DNA from: Pseudonocardia alaniniphila
GTDB lineage: Bacteria > Actinomycetota > Actinomycetes > Mycobacteriales > Pseudonocardiaceae
Assembly: GCF_022524485.1 (NCBI RefSeq)
Contig: NZ_JAKXMK010000006.1
Coordinates: 1 to 64,000 of the forward strand
Reading direction: 5' to 3'
Length of the DNA stretch: 64,000 nucleotides
The stretch's first letter is position 1. Each line of letters opens with the position of its first letter. The notes beneath the pieces are model-generated. The model was not told the origin of the DNA and did not search any database. It saw only the letters and a program-made list of their open reading frames with translations. Of this stretch, positions 36,234-45,401 are shown in pieces. The position numbers and the translations under genes were made by a program.

Positions 36234-36239
36234 TCGCGG

Positions 36240-37601
36240 CTACAGGTTCGGCTTGACGTCCTGGTCGTAGATCCCGGACAGGGTCTTCTTGAGCGCGTTC
36301 ATCTCCGTCTGGACGTCGGCCTGCTGCGTGAGGATGTTGGCGCAGGACTTGCCCATCTCCTGGTCGGCGCCAGGGAAGAACACCCGGGCCCGGTCCTGCA
36401 CGCGGGTGACGGCCAGCTGGTCGATCGCCACCTTGCTCTGCGGGGTCTTCGCCACGAGGCTCGACACGTCCGCCGACTTGCGCACCGGCATGTAGCCGGT
36501 GGCGCCGGCGAAGCTCACGGTGTTCTCCGGCGAGGTCAGGAACTTCACGAAGGTCGCCGCGGCGAGCTGGTTCTCCTTCGGGATCGCCTTCGGGATGCCG
36601 ACGCCCGCGCCACCCGTGGGGCACACCGGCGTGCTGGCGACCGGCCCGCCGGGCAGTGGACCCGCTCCCACCTCGAACTTCGAGGCCGTGAGGATGCCGA
36701 CCAGGCTGCCCGTGGAGCTCACCGTGGCGCTGACGGCACCGGCCGAGAGGTCGTTGGCCGAGTCCGTGCTGGCCACACCGGCCCAGCCGTTCTTGTACAC
36801 CGAGTCCTGGAGGAACTGCAGGGCGGCGACGGACTGCTGCGAGTCGCAGGTGATGTCCCAGTCGTTGCTCCAGGCGCCGCCCCAGCCCCAGAGGTTGTTC
36901 TGGAAGGACCAGCCCGCGTACCCGGCGAGAGCCGGGTGCTGGAAGGCGTGCTGGACGCCGGTGCCGGCGGACTGCAGCCGCGGCGCCCACTCGGCGAACT
37001 CGGCCCAGGTGGTCGGGGCGCGGTCGGGGAGCCCGGCGGCCGCCCAGTGCGCCTTGTTGTAGTAGAAGAGCGGGGTCGAGCGTGCCCACGGGATCGCCCA
37101 CTGGCCGCCGTTGTACTGGTAGTCGGCCAGCAGCTGGTCGCGGTAGTCGCCGGTCTCGATGCCGACGGTCTTGATCAGCGAGTCGAGCGGGATGATCGAG
37201 CCCAGCATGTAGTAGCGGAACCACCACACGTCCGAGAGCACGACGAGGTCGGGCAGGGTGCCGCCGGTCTGAGCGGTCTGGAACTTCTGCGCGATCTCCT
37301 CGTAGTCCTTGCCCGCGGTCACGAGGTTGACCTTGATGTCGGGCTGCGACGCGTGGAAGGCGTCGATGATCTGCTGGGACACCGCCTGCGAGCTGCCGGG
37401 GTTGTTCGACCACCAGGTGATCTGGGAGGCGGGCTTCACGCCGGTGTAGTCGATGTCCGCCGGCGCCGTCGCCGGTGCCGAGCCGGACGTCGTGGCGGGG
37501 CCGCCGCACGCGGCGAGGGCCGCCGTGACGCCGACCGCCGAGGCGAGCCGCAGGAAGCCGCGCCGGTCGAGAGCGGGGGAGTGGGCGTGGCGAGCTGACA
37601 T
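36240..37601 (-). CDS. Sugar-type ABC transporter substrate-binding lipoprotein (UgpB-like)
   Basis: A 453-residue family-1 solute-binding protein. The N-terminus has a twin-arginine motif (DRRGFLRLAS) followed by a lipobox LAAC near residue 34, so it is likely exported folded and lipid-anchored. ITWWSNNPG, WWFRYYMLGSIIPLD, AIPWARSTPLFYYN and FVKFLTSPEN are typical of sugar/glycerol-phosphate binders of the UgpB type. ATG 37601 has an aagga ribosome site. It lies last in the minus-strand operon after two permease genes. The ligand is not determinable; a sugar or a glycerophosphodiester is likely. Confidence 0.88.
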   Translation of the reverse strand: MSARHAHSPALDRRGFLRLASAVGVTAALAACGGPATTSGSAPATAPADIDYTGVKPASQITWWSNNPGSSQAVSQQIIDAFHASQPDIKVNLVTAGKDYEEIAQKFQTAQTGGTLPDLVVLSDVWWFRYYMLGSIIPLDSLIKTVGIETGDYRDQLLADYQYNGGQWAIPWARSTPLFYYNKAHWAAAGLPDRAPTTWAEFAEWAPRLQSAGTGVQHAFQHPALAGYAGWSFQNNLWGWGGAWSNDWDITCDSQQSVAALQFLQDSVYKNGWAGVASTDSANDLSAGAVSATVSSTGSLVGILTASKFEVGAGPLPGGPVASTPVCPTGGAGVGIPKAIPKENQLAAATFVKFLTSPENTVSFAGATGYMPVRKSADVSSLVAKTPQSKVAIDQLAVTRVQDRARVFFPGADQEMGKSCANILTQQADVQTEMNALKKTLSGIYDQDVKPNL

Positions 37602-37681
37602 GAAAGGTCCTTCTGATGGATGGGGGAGGGGTCGGAGAGGGCTCGCCGCTGCGGGGTAGCGGCTGCGTTCGCAAGCTCCGC

Positions 37682-38566
37682 TCAGTCCTTCACGGCGCCC
37701 TGCGTGAGGCCCGCGATGACGTAGCGCTGGAGCGCGGCGAACACGATGAGGACCGGCACGATGACGGCGACGGAGCCCGCCATGAGGACCCCGTACTTCG
37801 CCACGCTGGACTCGCTGTTGGACAGCAGGGTGAGGCCGACGGGCAGGGTCATCATCGAGGGCTCGGAGACGATGACCAGGGGCCACAGGTAGTCGTTCCA
37901 CTCGAAGACGATGCTCACCAGCGCGACGGTCACGATGCTGGGCGCGGAGATCGGCATGACGATGCGGGTGAGCCTGCGCCAGTGCCCGGCTCCGTCGATC
38001 TCGGCCGCCTCCAAAATGGACGCCGGCAGCGTCATGAAGTGCTGGCGGAGCAGGAAGGTGCCGAAGCCGGTGCCGAGGCCCGGCAGGATGATCCCCCAGT
38101 AGGTGTCCGTGCCGCCCATGCTGCTGATGAGGATGTAGTTCGGCAGGAGCGACACCTGCGGCGGCACCATGAGCGTCACGAGGATCAGAGCAAAGATCAG
38201 CTTCTTGGCCGGGAAGCGGACGAACACCAGCGCGTAGGCCGTGAAGACGGCCAGCAGCACCTTGATCCCGGCACCGACCACGGTGACGATCGCCGAGTTC
38301 AGGAACAGGCGTGCGAAGGGGATCTCACGGGCGGCCTCGACGTAGTTGGTGGGCGCGAGGCTGCTGGGCAGGAGCGTGGAGAGGTCGCGCGTCAGCAGCT
38401 CGGTCGGCGTCTTGAACGACGAGAGCACCATCCACACGAGCGGCAGCGCGACGACCACGACGGCCAGCACGAGCGGCAGGTACGAGCCTGTGGCGGCGGC
38501 GGCGAGGTTGCGCGGTGCGAGCGGATGTGCGCGGGCGACGGGCCGCTGCGCTGTTGTGACGGTCAT
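37682..38566 (-). CDS. ABC transporter permease, MalG/UgpE type
   Basis: A 294-residue inner-membrane protein with six membrane segments and the EAA loop EAAEIDGAGHWRRLTRIVMP near residue 192, which docks the ATPase. ATG 38566 overlaps the stop of the upstream permease by 4 nt. The next gene, the binding protein, is 80 nt downstream. No ATPase gene is in this operon, so a shared UgpC/MsiK-type ATPase encoded elsewhere is probably used. Confidence 0.9.
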   Translation of the reverse strand: MTVTTAQRPVARAHPLAPRNLAAAATGSYLPLVLAVVVVALPLVWMVLSSFKTPTELLTRDLSTLLPSSLAPTNYVEAAREIPFARLFLNSAIVTVVGAGIKVLLAVFTAYALVFVRFPAKKLIFALILVTLMVPPQVSLLPNYILISSMGGTDTYWGIILPGLGTGFGTFLLRQHFMTLPASILEAAEIDGAGHWRRLTRIVMPISAPSIVTVALVSIVFEWNDYLWPLVIVSEPSMMTLPVGLTLLSNSESSVAKYGVLMAGSVAVIVPVLIVFAALQRYVIAGLTQGAVKD

Positions 38567-39519
38567 CGGTAGTGCACCCGCCGCTCGAGGACCAGCATCT
38601 GGATCGCGGTGAACAGCACCAGCAGCGCGAACAGCACCGTCGACACGGTGGCGGAGTAGCCCGCGCGGTTGTACCCGCCGAAGGCCTGCAGGTAGGCGTC
38701 GTAGATGAGGGTGGTCGTGCCCCGGCCGAGCGGGGTCATGATCCGGATGATGTCGAAGGCCTGAAGCGAGTTGAGCACGCTCGTGACCAGCAGGAAGAAC
38801 GTGGTCGGGGAGAGCAGCGGCAGGGTGATCGACCAGAACGTCCGCAGCCGGCCCGCCCCGTCGATGGAGGAGGCCTCCGTCAGGTCGCGCGGGATGGCCT
38901 GGAGCCCGGCCAGGTAGATCACCGCCGCGTAGCCCATGTTCTTCCAGACGTAGACGATGATCACCATGAGGAGGCTCAGCGTCGGGTCGTTGAACCACTG
39001 GGGGCTGTCGAGGCCCACGGCACGCAGCACCGCGGCGAACACGCCGAGCGTCGGGTCGAACATGAACACCCAGATCAGCCCCACGCCGACGCCGGAGAGC
39101 ACGAACGGCGAGAACACCGCGGCTCTGGCGAAGCCGACGCCGCGGACCTTGCGGTTGAGGGCCAGCGCGATCAACAGGCCCAGCAGCATCGATCCGCCGA
39201 CCGTGGCCACCGTGAAGATCACGGTCACCCGCGCGATCTCGCCGGTGTCGGGCGAGGTGAAGAACCGCACGTAGTTGTCGAACCCGACCGGCACGGCCGT
39301 CGCCGCGCCGAGCGTCCAGTTGAGCGTGGAGTAGTAGATGTTCGATAACAGGGGCCGGTAGGTGAAAGCGACGATCAGGAGGATGTTCGGTGCGGCGAAG
39401 GCGAGGAACACGAGGAAGTCGTGCCGCTCGCGGGCTCCGAAACGACGTCGCGGCGCCGGTGCCGGCCGGGGTACGGTCGCCCGCGGTGCAGTCACCGGTA
39501 CGGACGTTATGGATGCCAT
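38563..39519 (-). CDS. ABC transporter permease, MalF/UgpA type
   Basis: A 318-residue permease with six membrane segments and the EAA-type loop TEASSIDGAGRLRTFWSITLP near residue 213. The chosen ATG 39519 has ggag seven nt upstream; a much longer open frame to 39819 lacks family similarity. It is the first gene of the importer operon, partnering the MalG-like permease and UgpB-like binding protein. Upstream lies a 342-nt region with spaced GACTCNCG repeats. Confidence 0.9.
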   Translation of the reverse strand: MASITSVPVTAPRATVPRPAPAPRRRFGARERHDFLVFLAFAAPNILLIVAFTYRPLLSNIYYSTLNWTLGAATAVPVGFDNYVRFFTSPDTGEIARVTVIFTVATVGGSMLLGLLIALALNRKVRGVGFARAAVFSPFVLSGVGVGLIWVFMFDPTLGVFAAVLRAVGLDSPQWFNDPTLSLLMVIIVYVWKNMGYAAVIYLAGLQAIPRDLTEASSIDGAGRLRTFWSITLPLLSPTTFFLLVTSVLNSLQAFDIIRIMTPLGRGTTTLIYDAYLQAFGGYNRAGYSATVSTVLFALLVLFTAIQMLVLERRVHYR

Positions 39520-39746
39520 TCGCGCACTCCGCAGCCTCTCTCCATAGCGGGGCCGCGGAGGCCCGCGGCTGCGCAGACCTTGGCAATCGGACATGAGCGG
39601 TTGATGATCCGCAGTCGGCCGCCTCACCAACAGCAGACCACCGGTCGGCGCAGGTTGACGGCTCTTCTGACCCGTGAGTGGCATGGGCGGGACCGACGAT
39701 CGTGAGGAAACGGTCCGCCTCAGCGCCTCGGCGGACGCGAACGGCC

Positions 39747-39870
39747 GACTCCCGGGCACAGAGGGCGACTCCCGCAGTTTCTCCACGCCCGGTGTCGGCT
39801 GCGCCGCGCACGGGGACACGGGGGACTCACAGGCGGGAAGTGCGACTCGCGGGTGGTGCGGTTACTCGCG
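39747..39870. repeat. Phased GACTCNCG repeats upstream of the sugar importer
   Basis: The gene-free stretch 39520-39861 contains GACTCCCG at 39747 and 39767, GACTCACA at 39824, GACTCGCG at 39844 and TACTCGCG at 39863. Start-to-start distances are 20, 57, 20 and 19 nt, so several are about two helical turns apart. They may be binding sites for a regulator of the importer operon, whose start is 230 nt away, or chance in GC-rich DNA. Nothing else is seen in this gap. Confidence 0.4.
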
Positions 39871-41334
39871 CGTGGAGTGGGGCGGGCGGATGATCGGCTG
39901 GGTTGCCGCCGAGATCGACGAGGAGATGTCGTTCCGCGCGTCGGGTGCGGGGGGTTCCCCGGGTGAGACCGGCATCCCGTAGGCCGGGAGCCCACCGGTC
40001 ACGATCGGGATCGGGCTGGTGGCGACGTCGGCCATGGCGGGGTCGAGTACGGGCGCGGGACCCGACGGCCCGCCGGACGAGCGGCGCGGCCTGAGCCGGC
40101 GAGTGATGAGGATGACCGCGGCGACGACCGACTGGCCCACGAGCAGGGCGACCCCGACACCGGTGAGGCCCATGAGGGGCATCAGGATCCAGGAGAGCGG
40201 GATCACGACGACCGCGATCATCGCCGGCACGCCGAACTGGATGATCCGGCGCTGCCGGACGCGTGCGGCGTTCACGGTCGCGAGCGACACGACGTTCGGT
40301 ATCGCGGAGAGCGCGCTGAGCGTCAGCAGCATGGTGCCGGTCTCGGCGTAGTGCTCGCCGAAGATCGAGAGGATCAGCCCCGCGCCCGGCACGATCACGA
40401 CCACGGCGGGCACGATCAGGGTGAGCGCCTTGCGCACCATGCCGCGGTAGGCGGCATCCAGCCGTTCCGGGTCTGCCGACACGTGCGCCAGCAGCGACTG
40501 GCCCATCCCGTTCGAGACCAGGTAGAGCGCGAAGGCGATCGCCCAGGCCACGCCGAACGTGGCGGCGGCGTCCGCACCGAGGCGGGCCAGGACGAGCAGT
40601 GGCAGACCGAAGTTGACCGACAGTGAGAAGAGCGTGCCTGCCCAGTCCGCGGACACGAACCCGACGATCGTGCGAGCCTGGAACGCCTCGGCGTTGTCCG
40701 CGGTGGCGGTGCCGTGGGCCGGGAGGGCGCGCCATAGCCAGACGCTGACCACCACCACGAGCACCGCGGTGGACACCGCCCAGGAGACGGAGATCGCGGT
40801 GAACATCGCGAGAAGGGCGCCCACCGGCAGCAGGACGATCTTCATGACCGCGAAGACGAGGTTCTTCACCGGCACGAGCGTGGCCCGCTTGATCGCCGTG
40901 AGCGCGTAGTCCTGCATGACCCATATCGACCACACGGGGGTGGCCAGCACGAAGAACGCGAACAGCGGTCCCCGTCCGACGGTGTCGAGCAGTTCGGGCG
41001 CCCACAGCTGCGAGCCGAGCGCGAACACGGCACCCGTGAGGCAGGCTGCCGCGATGCTGACCGCGTAGCACTTGACCACCAACGACCGGGCCGAGTTGCC
41101 CACCGTGGGCACGAAACGCAGGAGCGCGTTACCCAGGTTGAGCTGGGCCGCGCTGCCGAGCAGCGTGAGCGTCGAGGTCATCGTCGAGTTCACGCCGACG
41201 GTCTCGGGGTCGAACAGGCGGGCAGCGACGACCCAGTACAGCAGGCCGATCCCCGAGGTCACCGCGGAGCTGAGTACCAGGGCCAATCCGTCACGGTGCT
41301 GCGGGGCCTTCCAGCTCGCCAAGGCATTTCTCAT
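39862..41334 (-). CDS. Polysaccharide-type flippase (MOP superfamily)
   Basis: A 490-residue membrane protein with 12-14 hydrophobic segments and a Pro-rich cytoplasmic tail of about 70 residues. The order of segments and stretches such as VVAARLFDPETVGVNST and LNLGNALLRFVP resemble lipopolysaccharide/polysaccharide flippases of the MATE/MOP group. ATG 41334 is preferred because gaggag lies 9 nt upstream; an ATG at 41361 would put that site inside the gene. No glycosyltransferase cluster is adjacent, so its cargo is unknown. Confidence 0.82.
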   Translation of the reverse strand: MRNALASWKAPQHRDGLALVLSSAVTSGIGLLYWVVAARLFDPETVGVNSTMTSTLTLLGSAAQLNLGNALLRFVPTVGNSARSLVVKCYAVSIAAACLTGAVFALGSQLWAPELLDTVGRGPLFAFFVLATPVWSIWVMQDYALTAIKRATLVPVKNLVFAVMKIVLLPVGALLAMFTAISVSWAVSTAVLVVVVSVWLWRALPAHGTATADNAEAFQARTIVGFVSADWAGTLFSLSVNFGLPLLVLARLGADAAATFGVAWAIAFALYLVSNGMGQSLLAHVSADPERLDAAYRGMVRKALTLIVPAVVVIVPGAGLILSIFGEHYAETGTMLLTLSALSAIPNVVSLATVNAARVRQRRIIQFGVPAMIAVVVIPLSWILMPLMGLTGVGVALLVGQSVVAAVILITRRLRPRRSSGGPSGPAPVLDPAMADVATSPIPIVTGGLPAYGMPVSPGEPPAPDARNDISSSISAATQPIIRPPHSTRE

Positions 41335-41442
41335 CTGGCCCCGCTCCTCATGGGAGGGCACAGTAAGGCAGGCGGTGAGGCGTGCACTGATCGCCCCAAG
41401 CCCCGGTCGGGCATAACGTCCCCTATGTCCTTGTCGTGCCGA

Positions 41443-43149
41443 TCAGGCTGTTACGGACTCCGCTTCGGCGGGGTCTGCCACCGTGTCCGGGCCGACGACG
41501 CGGGTGGGTGCGGTGGCGGGGTCCTCCGCCGCGAGCGGGGTGTTGCCGAGGATCATGTCGGCCGCCTTCTCCGCCAGCATCAGCACCGGGCCGTAGGTGT
41601 TGGCGTTGGTGAGCGAAGGCATGATCGCGGCGTCGACGATGCGCAGACCGTCCAGGCCACGCACCCGCAGCGTGGTGGGATCCACCACGGCGCCCTCGTC
41701 GGTGCCCATCCGGGTGCTGCACGAGAGGTGCAGCCCCACACGAGCGGTGCGGGCGACCCAGTCGAGCACCTCGTCATCGGAGCGGACCTCGGGTCCGGGG
41801 AGGCTCTCACCGCCGTCGAGCCGTTCCATCGCCGGCTGTGCCAGCAGCTCCCGTCCGATGCGGACGGCGTCCACCCAGCGCTGCCGATCCTCCGGCCCGG
41901 TCAGGAAGTTCAGCTGGATCGCAGGGTGCTGCGACGGGTCCGGCGAGGTGATCCGCACCGAGCCGCGAGCAGATGACCGCATGACGCCGACGTGCATCTG
42001 GTACCCGTGCTGGCCGATCGGGATCGACCGCTCGGAGCTGTGCATCGCCAGCGGGGCGAGCAGGAACATCAGATCGGGGTGGCTCTGGTCGGGGGTGCTG
42101 CGGACGAACCCGCCCGCCTGCATCGGATTGCGGCTTCCCGGACCACTACCGAGCAACAGCGCCTCGGCGACGATCCCCGGCCAGTTGACCTTGCGGCGGA
42201 CGGCGGCCATGGACACCGGTTCCCGGCACAGGTGCTGCAGGTGCACCGCGAGGTGATCTTGCAGGGACTCGCCCACACCGGGCAGCTCGTGGACCAGGGG
42301 GACGCCGACCTGGGACAGCCGGCCCTCGTCGCCGATCCCGGACACCTGCAGCAGCTGGGGCGTGCCGATCGCGCCCGCGCACAGGATGATCTCGCGGGCG
42401 GTCACCACGCTCTCGGCGCCACTGCCCTGCCGGTAGCGCACTCCGACAGCGCGGCCGGCGTCGACGTGGATGCGCGTGACCATCACCCGCGAGCGCACCT
42501 CGAGGTTGCGCCGCCGCCGCGCCGGATGCAGGTAGGCCCGTGCGGCGGACTCCCGTCTGCCCCCGCGCACACCCTGGTCCAGCGGCGCGAAGCCCTCCTG
42601 CTCCGCACCGTTGAGGCTGGGCAGCACCGCATGGCCTGCCTGCTCGGCGGCGGCGAGGAACGCCGCGAAGATCGGCCCCTCGGCAGGTCCGCGGGAGAGC
42701 GTGTGCGGGCCGCCGTGGCCCCGGTACGCGTTGTCCGCCTCGTCGATGCAGTTCTCCAGCCGCCGGAAATAGGGCAGACAGTGCGCGTAGTCCCACTCGG
42801 CGGTGCCGCACTCGGCGGCCCAGCGGTCGAAGTCCGCCCGGTGGCCGCGCTGGTAGATCATCCCGTTGATCGAGCTCGAGCCGCCGAGGCCCTTGCCCCG
42901 GGGATGGTGCAGGCGCCGCGACTGCAGCCCCGGTTCGGGCTCGGACTCGTAGAGCCAGTCGTGGTGCTCGTCCCCGACGGGCATCCCCATCGCGATCGGC
43001 AGCTGGATCGGCAGGTCCCACCAGTAGTCGGGCCGCCCGGCCTCCAGCACGATAACTCGGATGCGCGGGTCGGCGGTGAGGCGGTTCGCCAGCACGCAGC
43101 CGGCTGTGCCGCCGCCGACGATCACGAAGTCGAACGGTCTCTGCGCCAT
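41443..43149 (-). CDS. GMC-family FAD-dependent oxidoreductase
   Basis: A 568-residue glucose-methanol-choline oxidoreductase. The FAD motif VIVGGGTAGCVLANRL is near residue 9, with GKGLGGSSSINGMIYQRG near 85, the second GMC signature GAIGTPQLLQVSGIG near 258, and a C-terminal HLSCSTRMGTDEGAVVDP containing the active-site histidine. Choline dehydrogenase-like and alcohol oxidase-like members share these motifs, so the substrate is open. It is divergent from an SDR gene across 312 nt, a common pairing in alcohol or polyol oxidation. Confidence 0.92.
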   Translation of the reverse strand: MAQRPFDFVIVGGGTAGCVLANRLTADPRIRVIVLEAGRPDYWWDLPIQLPIAMGMPVGDEHHDWLYESEPEPGLQSRRLHHPRGKGLGGSSSINGMIYQRGHRADFDRWAAECGTAEWDYAHCLPYFRRLENCIDEADNAYRGHGGPHTLSRGPAEGPIFAAFLAAAEQAGHAVLPSLNGAEQEGFAPLDQGVRGGRRESAARAYLHPARRRRNLEVRSRVMVTRIHVDAGRAVGVRYRQGSGAESVVTAREIILCAGAIGTPQLLQVSGIGDEGRLSQVGVPLVHELPGVGESLQDHLAVHLQHLCREPVSMAAVRRKVNWPGIVAEALLLGSGPGSRNPMQAGGFVRSTPDQSHPDLMFLLAPLAMHSSERSIPIGQHGYQMHVGVMRSSARGSVRITSPDPSQHPAIQLNFLTGPEDRQRWVDAVRIGRELLAQPAMERLDGGESLPGPEVRSDDEVLDWVARTARVGLHLSCSTRMGTDEGAVVDPTTLRVRGLDGLRIVDAAIMPSLTNANTYGPVLMLAEKAADMILGNTPLAAEDPATAPTRVVGPDTVADPAEAESVTA

Positions 43150-43461
43150 GGAGGGTTCGCCCTTCGGGTGTCTGCAGCAAGGGGTGTGGGGGAGCGGCGC
43201 CGGTGAGGAATATGAGCTGAATGGATCTCCGGCATTGCTCCGATCGGCGGAATCCTAGCTGCCGGGGCGCCGCGGTCGTCTCAGGGCGTGCCGACGCTTC
43301 CCCTGGTCGGGTGAGGCCTTGCACGAATCACCACGGAATCGCGCGCTGAACCGCTCCCGCGATCCCCACCGCCCGGTTGATCCTGGCTGTGCCATGGTCC
43401 GCGCCGCCGCGACCTGCATCGGCCGGACCCGGCGACGACGAACGTCCAGGGAGGCAGCGCG
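43150..43461. other. Divergent intergenic region, GMC oxidoreductase / SDR
   Basis: 312 nt between two divergent start codons. It should hold both promoters. I see no clear hexamer pair or strong palindrome, and no short gene with a ribosome site. Confidence 0.4.
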
Positions 43462-44220
43462 ATGGGGTCGATGACCGGCAGGGCGGGAGTGGTGACGGGG
43501 GCGGCGAGCGGGATCGGGCGCGCCACCGCGATCCGGGCGGCGCAGGAAGGCGCGCGGGTGCTCGTCGCGGACCTCGAGTCGGCGCGGGTGGGTGGCGAGG
43601 AGACCGTCAAGATCATCCGTGACGCGGGTGGCGAGGCGGATTTCCAGGCTTGTGACGTGTCCCGGGCCGCTGACCACGAGGCGCTCGTCGCAGGTGTCCT
43701 CGACCGGTTCGGGTCACTCGACTTCGCCCACAACAACGCGGGGATCCCCGGCGGAGGGAAGCTCCTGGCCGACGTCGAGGACGAGGATTTCGACCGCGTC
43801 ATCGCCGTGAACCTGCGCGGGGTGTTCCTCGGGATGAAGCACCAGATCCGCCAGATGCTGCGCGGGGGAGGGGGCTCGATCGTGAACACGGCCTCCAACG
43901 CCGGACTGCGCGGCGTGAAGCGGCTCGGGCCCTACACCGCCGCGAAGCACGGCCTGGTCGGTCTCACCAAGAACGCCGCGGTCGAGTACGCCGAGGACCA
44001 CATCCGCGTCAACGCGGTCGCCCCGGGCACGATCATGACGGGTTTCGCGCGCGGGGCGACGCCCGAGCGGCTGGCCCAGATCATGAAGCCGCAGGCGATG
44101 CAGCGCATCGGCGAGGCCGAGGAGGTCGCGGCGGCCGTGGTCTGGCTGCTGTCCGACGACGCGTCGTTCGTGACGGGTGTGACGCTCCCCGTCGACGCCG
44201 GTTCGGTGGCGGGCTGGTGA
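43462..44220 (+). CDS. SDR-family oxidoreductase (3-ketoacyl-ACP reductase-like)
   Basis: A 252-residue classical SDR. Cofactor motif TGAASGIG near residue 13, Asp in VADLES (favouring NAD+), NNAG near 91, Ser in NTASNAG near 140 and catalytic YTAAKHG near 154; the C-terminus VTGVTLPVDAGSVAGW is typical. A gggagg ribosome site precedes ATG 43462. Divergent from the GMC oxidoreductase gene, so both may act on one alcohol substrate; this is context only. Convergent with the DUF1707 gene. Confidence 0.9.
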   Translation: MGSMTGRAGVVTGAASGIGRATAIRAAQEGARVLVADLESARVGGEETVKIIRDAGGEADFQACDVSRAADHEALVAGVLDRFGSLDFAHNNAGIPGGGKLLADVEDEDFDRVIAVNLRGVFLGMKHQIRQMLRGGGGSIVNTASNAGLRGVKRLGPYTAAKHGLVGLTKNAAVEYAEDHIRVNAVAPGTIMTGFARGATPERLAQIMKPQAMQRIGEAEEVAAAVVWLLSDDASFVTGVTLPVDAGSVAGW

Positions 44221-44245
44221 GCGGGAACGGTCCTGCGGCGCGGCT

Positions 44246-44932
44246 CTAGTCGTCGTCCGAGTCGTCGTCGGAGTCGTCGTCCCAATCGCGGTCTCGATCG
44301 CGGTCGCGGTTGCGGTCGGTGATGGCGGCACGGTCGAACTCGCTCTGCCGCATGATCGAGACACTTCCGAACGCGCCGTCGGCCTCGACCGCCACCTCGC
44401 GGAGGTTGGGGCCGGTACGGCAGGCCTCGTTGCAGTTGGTGCTGCCGAAGACGACCGTTCCGGAGGGCCGCACGCTGACATCGTCCGGCACGATGACGCG
44501 GACGCTGCCGAACATCATGCCGACCTCGACCCGCTGCTGGCCGCTGCCGACGTTCACCGTCTTGCTGCCGAAGACGGAAGCACCGTCGTCGGCGGAGAGA
44601 ACCTGGATGCCGACGAAGATGCCGCTGCCGATCACCGCAGCGGTGACCAGCCCGCCGATGGCCCGGCCGAGCATCCCGGAGTCAGGTGCGGCCGGGGCGG
44701 CGGGCGCGGCCGTCTCGAGAGCGACGGTCGGCTCGGACGGGGGCGGCTCGGGCAGGTCCACGATGAGCGCGTTCAGGTCGCTGCGGGTGCGCGCGGCCCA
44801 GCAGAGCGCGGCGCGCTCGTCGTACTCGGCGAGCGTCAGCATCCCGTCGGCCAGCGCCTCCTGGAGGCGGGCGTCCACCTCGCGCCGCTCACGGTCGCCG
44901 ATACGCATCTCGGGCGGGGGCGGTGGTTCCAC
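44246..44932 (-). CDS. DUF1707 protein with LiaF-like C-terminal domain
   Basis: A 228-residue protein: an N-terminal DUF1707 domain (MRIGDRERREVDARLQEALA, LTLAEYDERAALCWAART), one membrane segment near residue 95, then a LiaF-like beta domain with repeated 'VFGS/MFGSVRV' turns and two cysteines (NCNEAC). It ends in a highly charged tail of RD repeats followed by DDDSDDDSDDD. Related proteins are linked to envelope-stress sensing. The GTG start at 44932 has agga 8 nt upstream; ATG 44905 is an alternative. Confidence 0.82.
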   Translation of the reverse strand: MEPPPPPEMRIGDRERREVDARLQEALADGMLTLAEYDERAALCWAARTRSDLNALIVDLPEPPPSEPTVALETAAPAAPAAPDSGMLGRAIGGLVTAAVIGSGIFVGIQVLSADDGASVFGSKTVNVGSGQQRVEVGMMFGSVRVIVPDDVSVRPSGTVVFGSTNCNEACRTGPNLREVAVEADGAFGSVSIMRQSEFDRAAITDRNRDRDRDRDWDDDSDDDSDDD

Positions 44933-44978
44933 CAGGCCATCCTGACGGGTCAGGCCCTCACGTGGCGAGGTTGGTCCC

Positions 44979-45302
44979 TCATGCGCGGATCGTCATCCGG
45001 GTGACCAGGTCGTCCTGCACCCGGAACGAGAAGTGGCTCGGACCGTTGAACCCGTCGCCGCCGACCTGCGCGGTCACCGTCACGACTCCCTCTTCGTCGA
45101 CGACCTCGGTCGGGGTGAGAGAGACGCGCACCCCGATGAACTCGGCGTCGCTCCACGAACGGATCCGCGGCCGGCCCCGGAACTCCCGGCCCCAGTCGTC
45201 CACCACGCCGTCGGGGGTGAAGCCGTTCAGGAAACCCTCGATGTCACCGCTGTTGGCGGCATCGAGCAGCGTGCGGACGGGGGCGGGAAGGGAGGTGCTC
45301 AC
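44979..45302 (-). CDS. NTF2-like (SnoaL-type) small protein
   Basis: A 107-residue single-domain protein of the NTF2-like fold: a helix start (VRTLLDAANSGDIEGFLNGF), then DGVVDDWGREFRGRPRIRSWS and beta strands ending in FRVQDDLVTRMTI. GTG 45302 has a ggag ribosome site 6 nt upstream and is preferred to an in-frame ATG at 45341. Such proteins are small-ligand binders or enzymes of varied function. Same strand as the flanking DUF1707 and LysR genes but not tightly linked. Confidence 0.78.
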   Translation of the reverse strand: MSTSLPAPVRTLLDAANSGDIEGFLNGFTPDGVVDDWGREFRGRPRIRSWSDAEFIGVRVSLTPTEVVDEEGVVTVTAQVGGDGFNGPSHFSFRVQDDLVTRMTIRA

Positions 45303-45401
45303 GTCTGCTCCGATCAACGGGCGATGTCGTACGGGCTCCATGATGGTCGGCCGCGCCCGGTGCAGCCGCTTCGGCTCTGTCCCGGTTGGGCGAAACGGCG
45401 G

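Noticed and set aside
36240..37601. Firm assignment of the binding protein as glycerol-3-phosphate UgpB
   Set aside because: The family fits, but no ligand-specific residues could be verified, so only 'UgpB-like' is used.
39747..39870. CRISPR array
   Set aside because: Repeat units are only 8 nt, with unequal spacing and no cas genes nearby.
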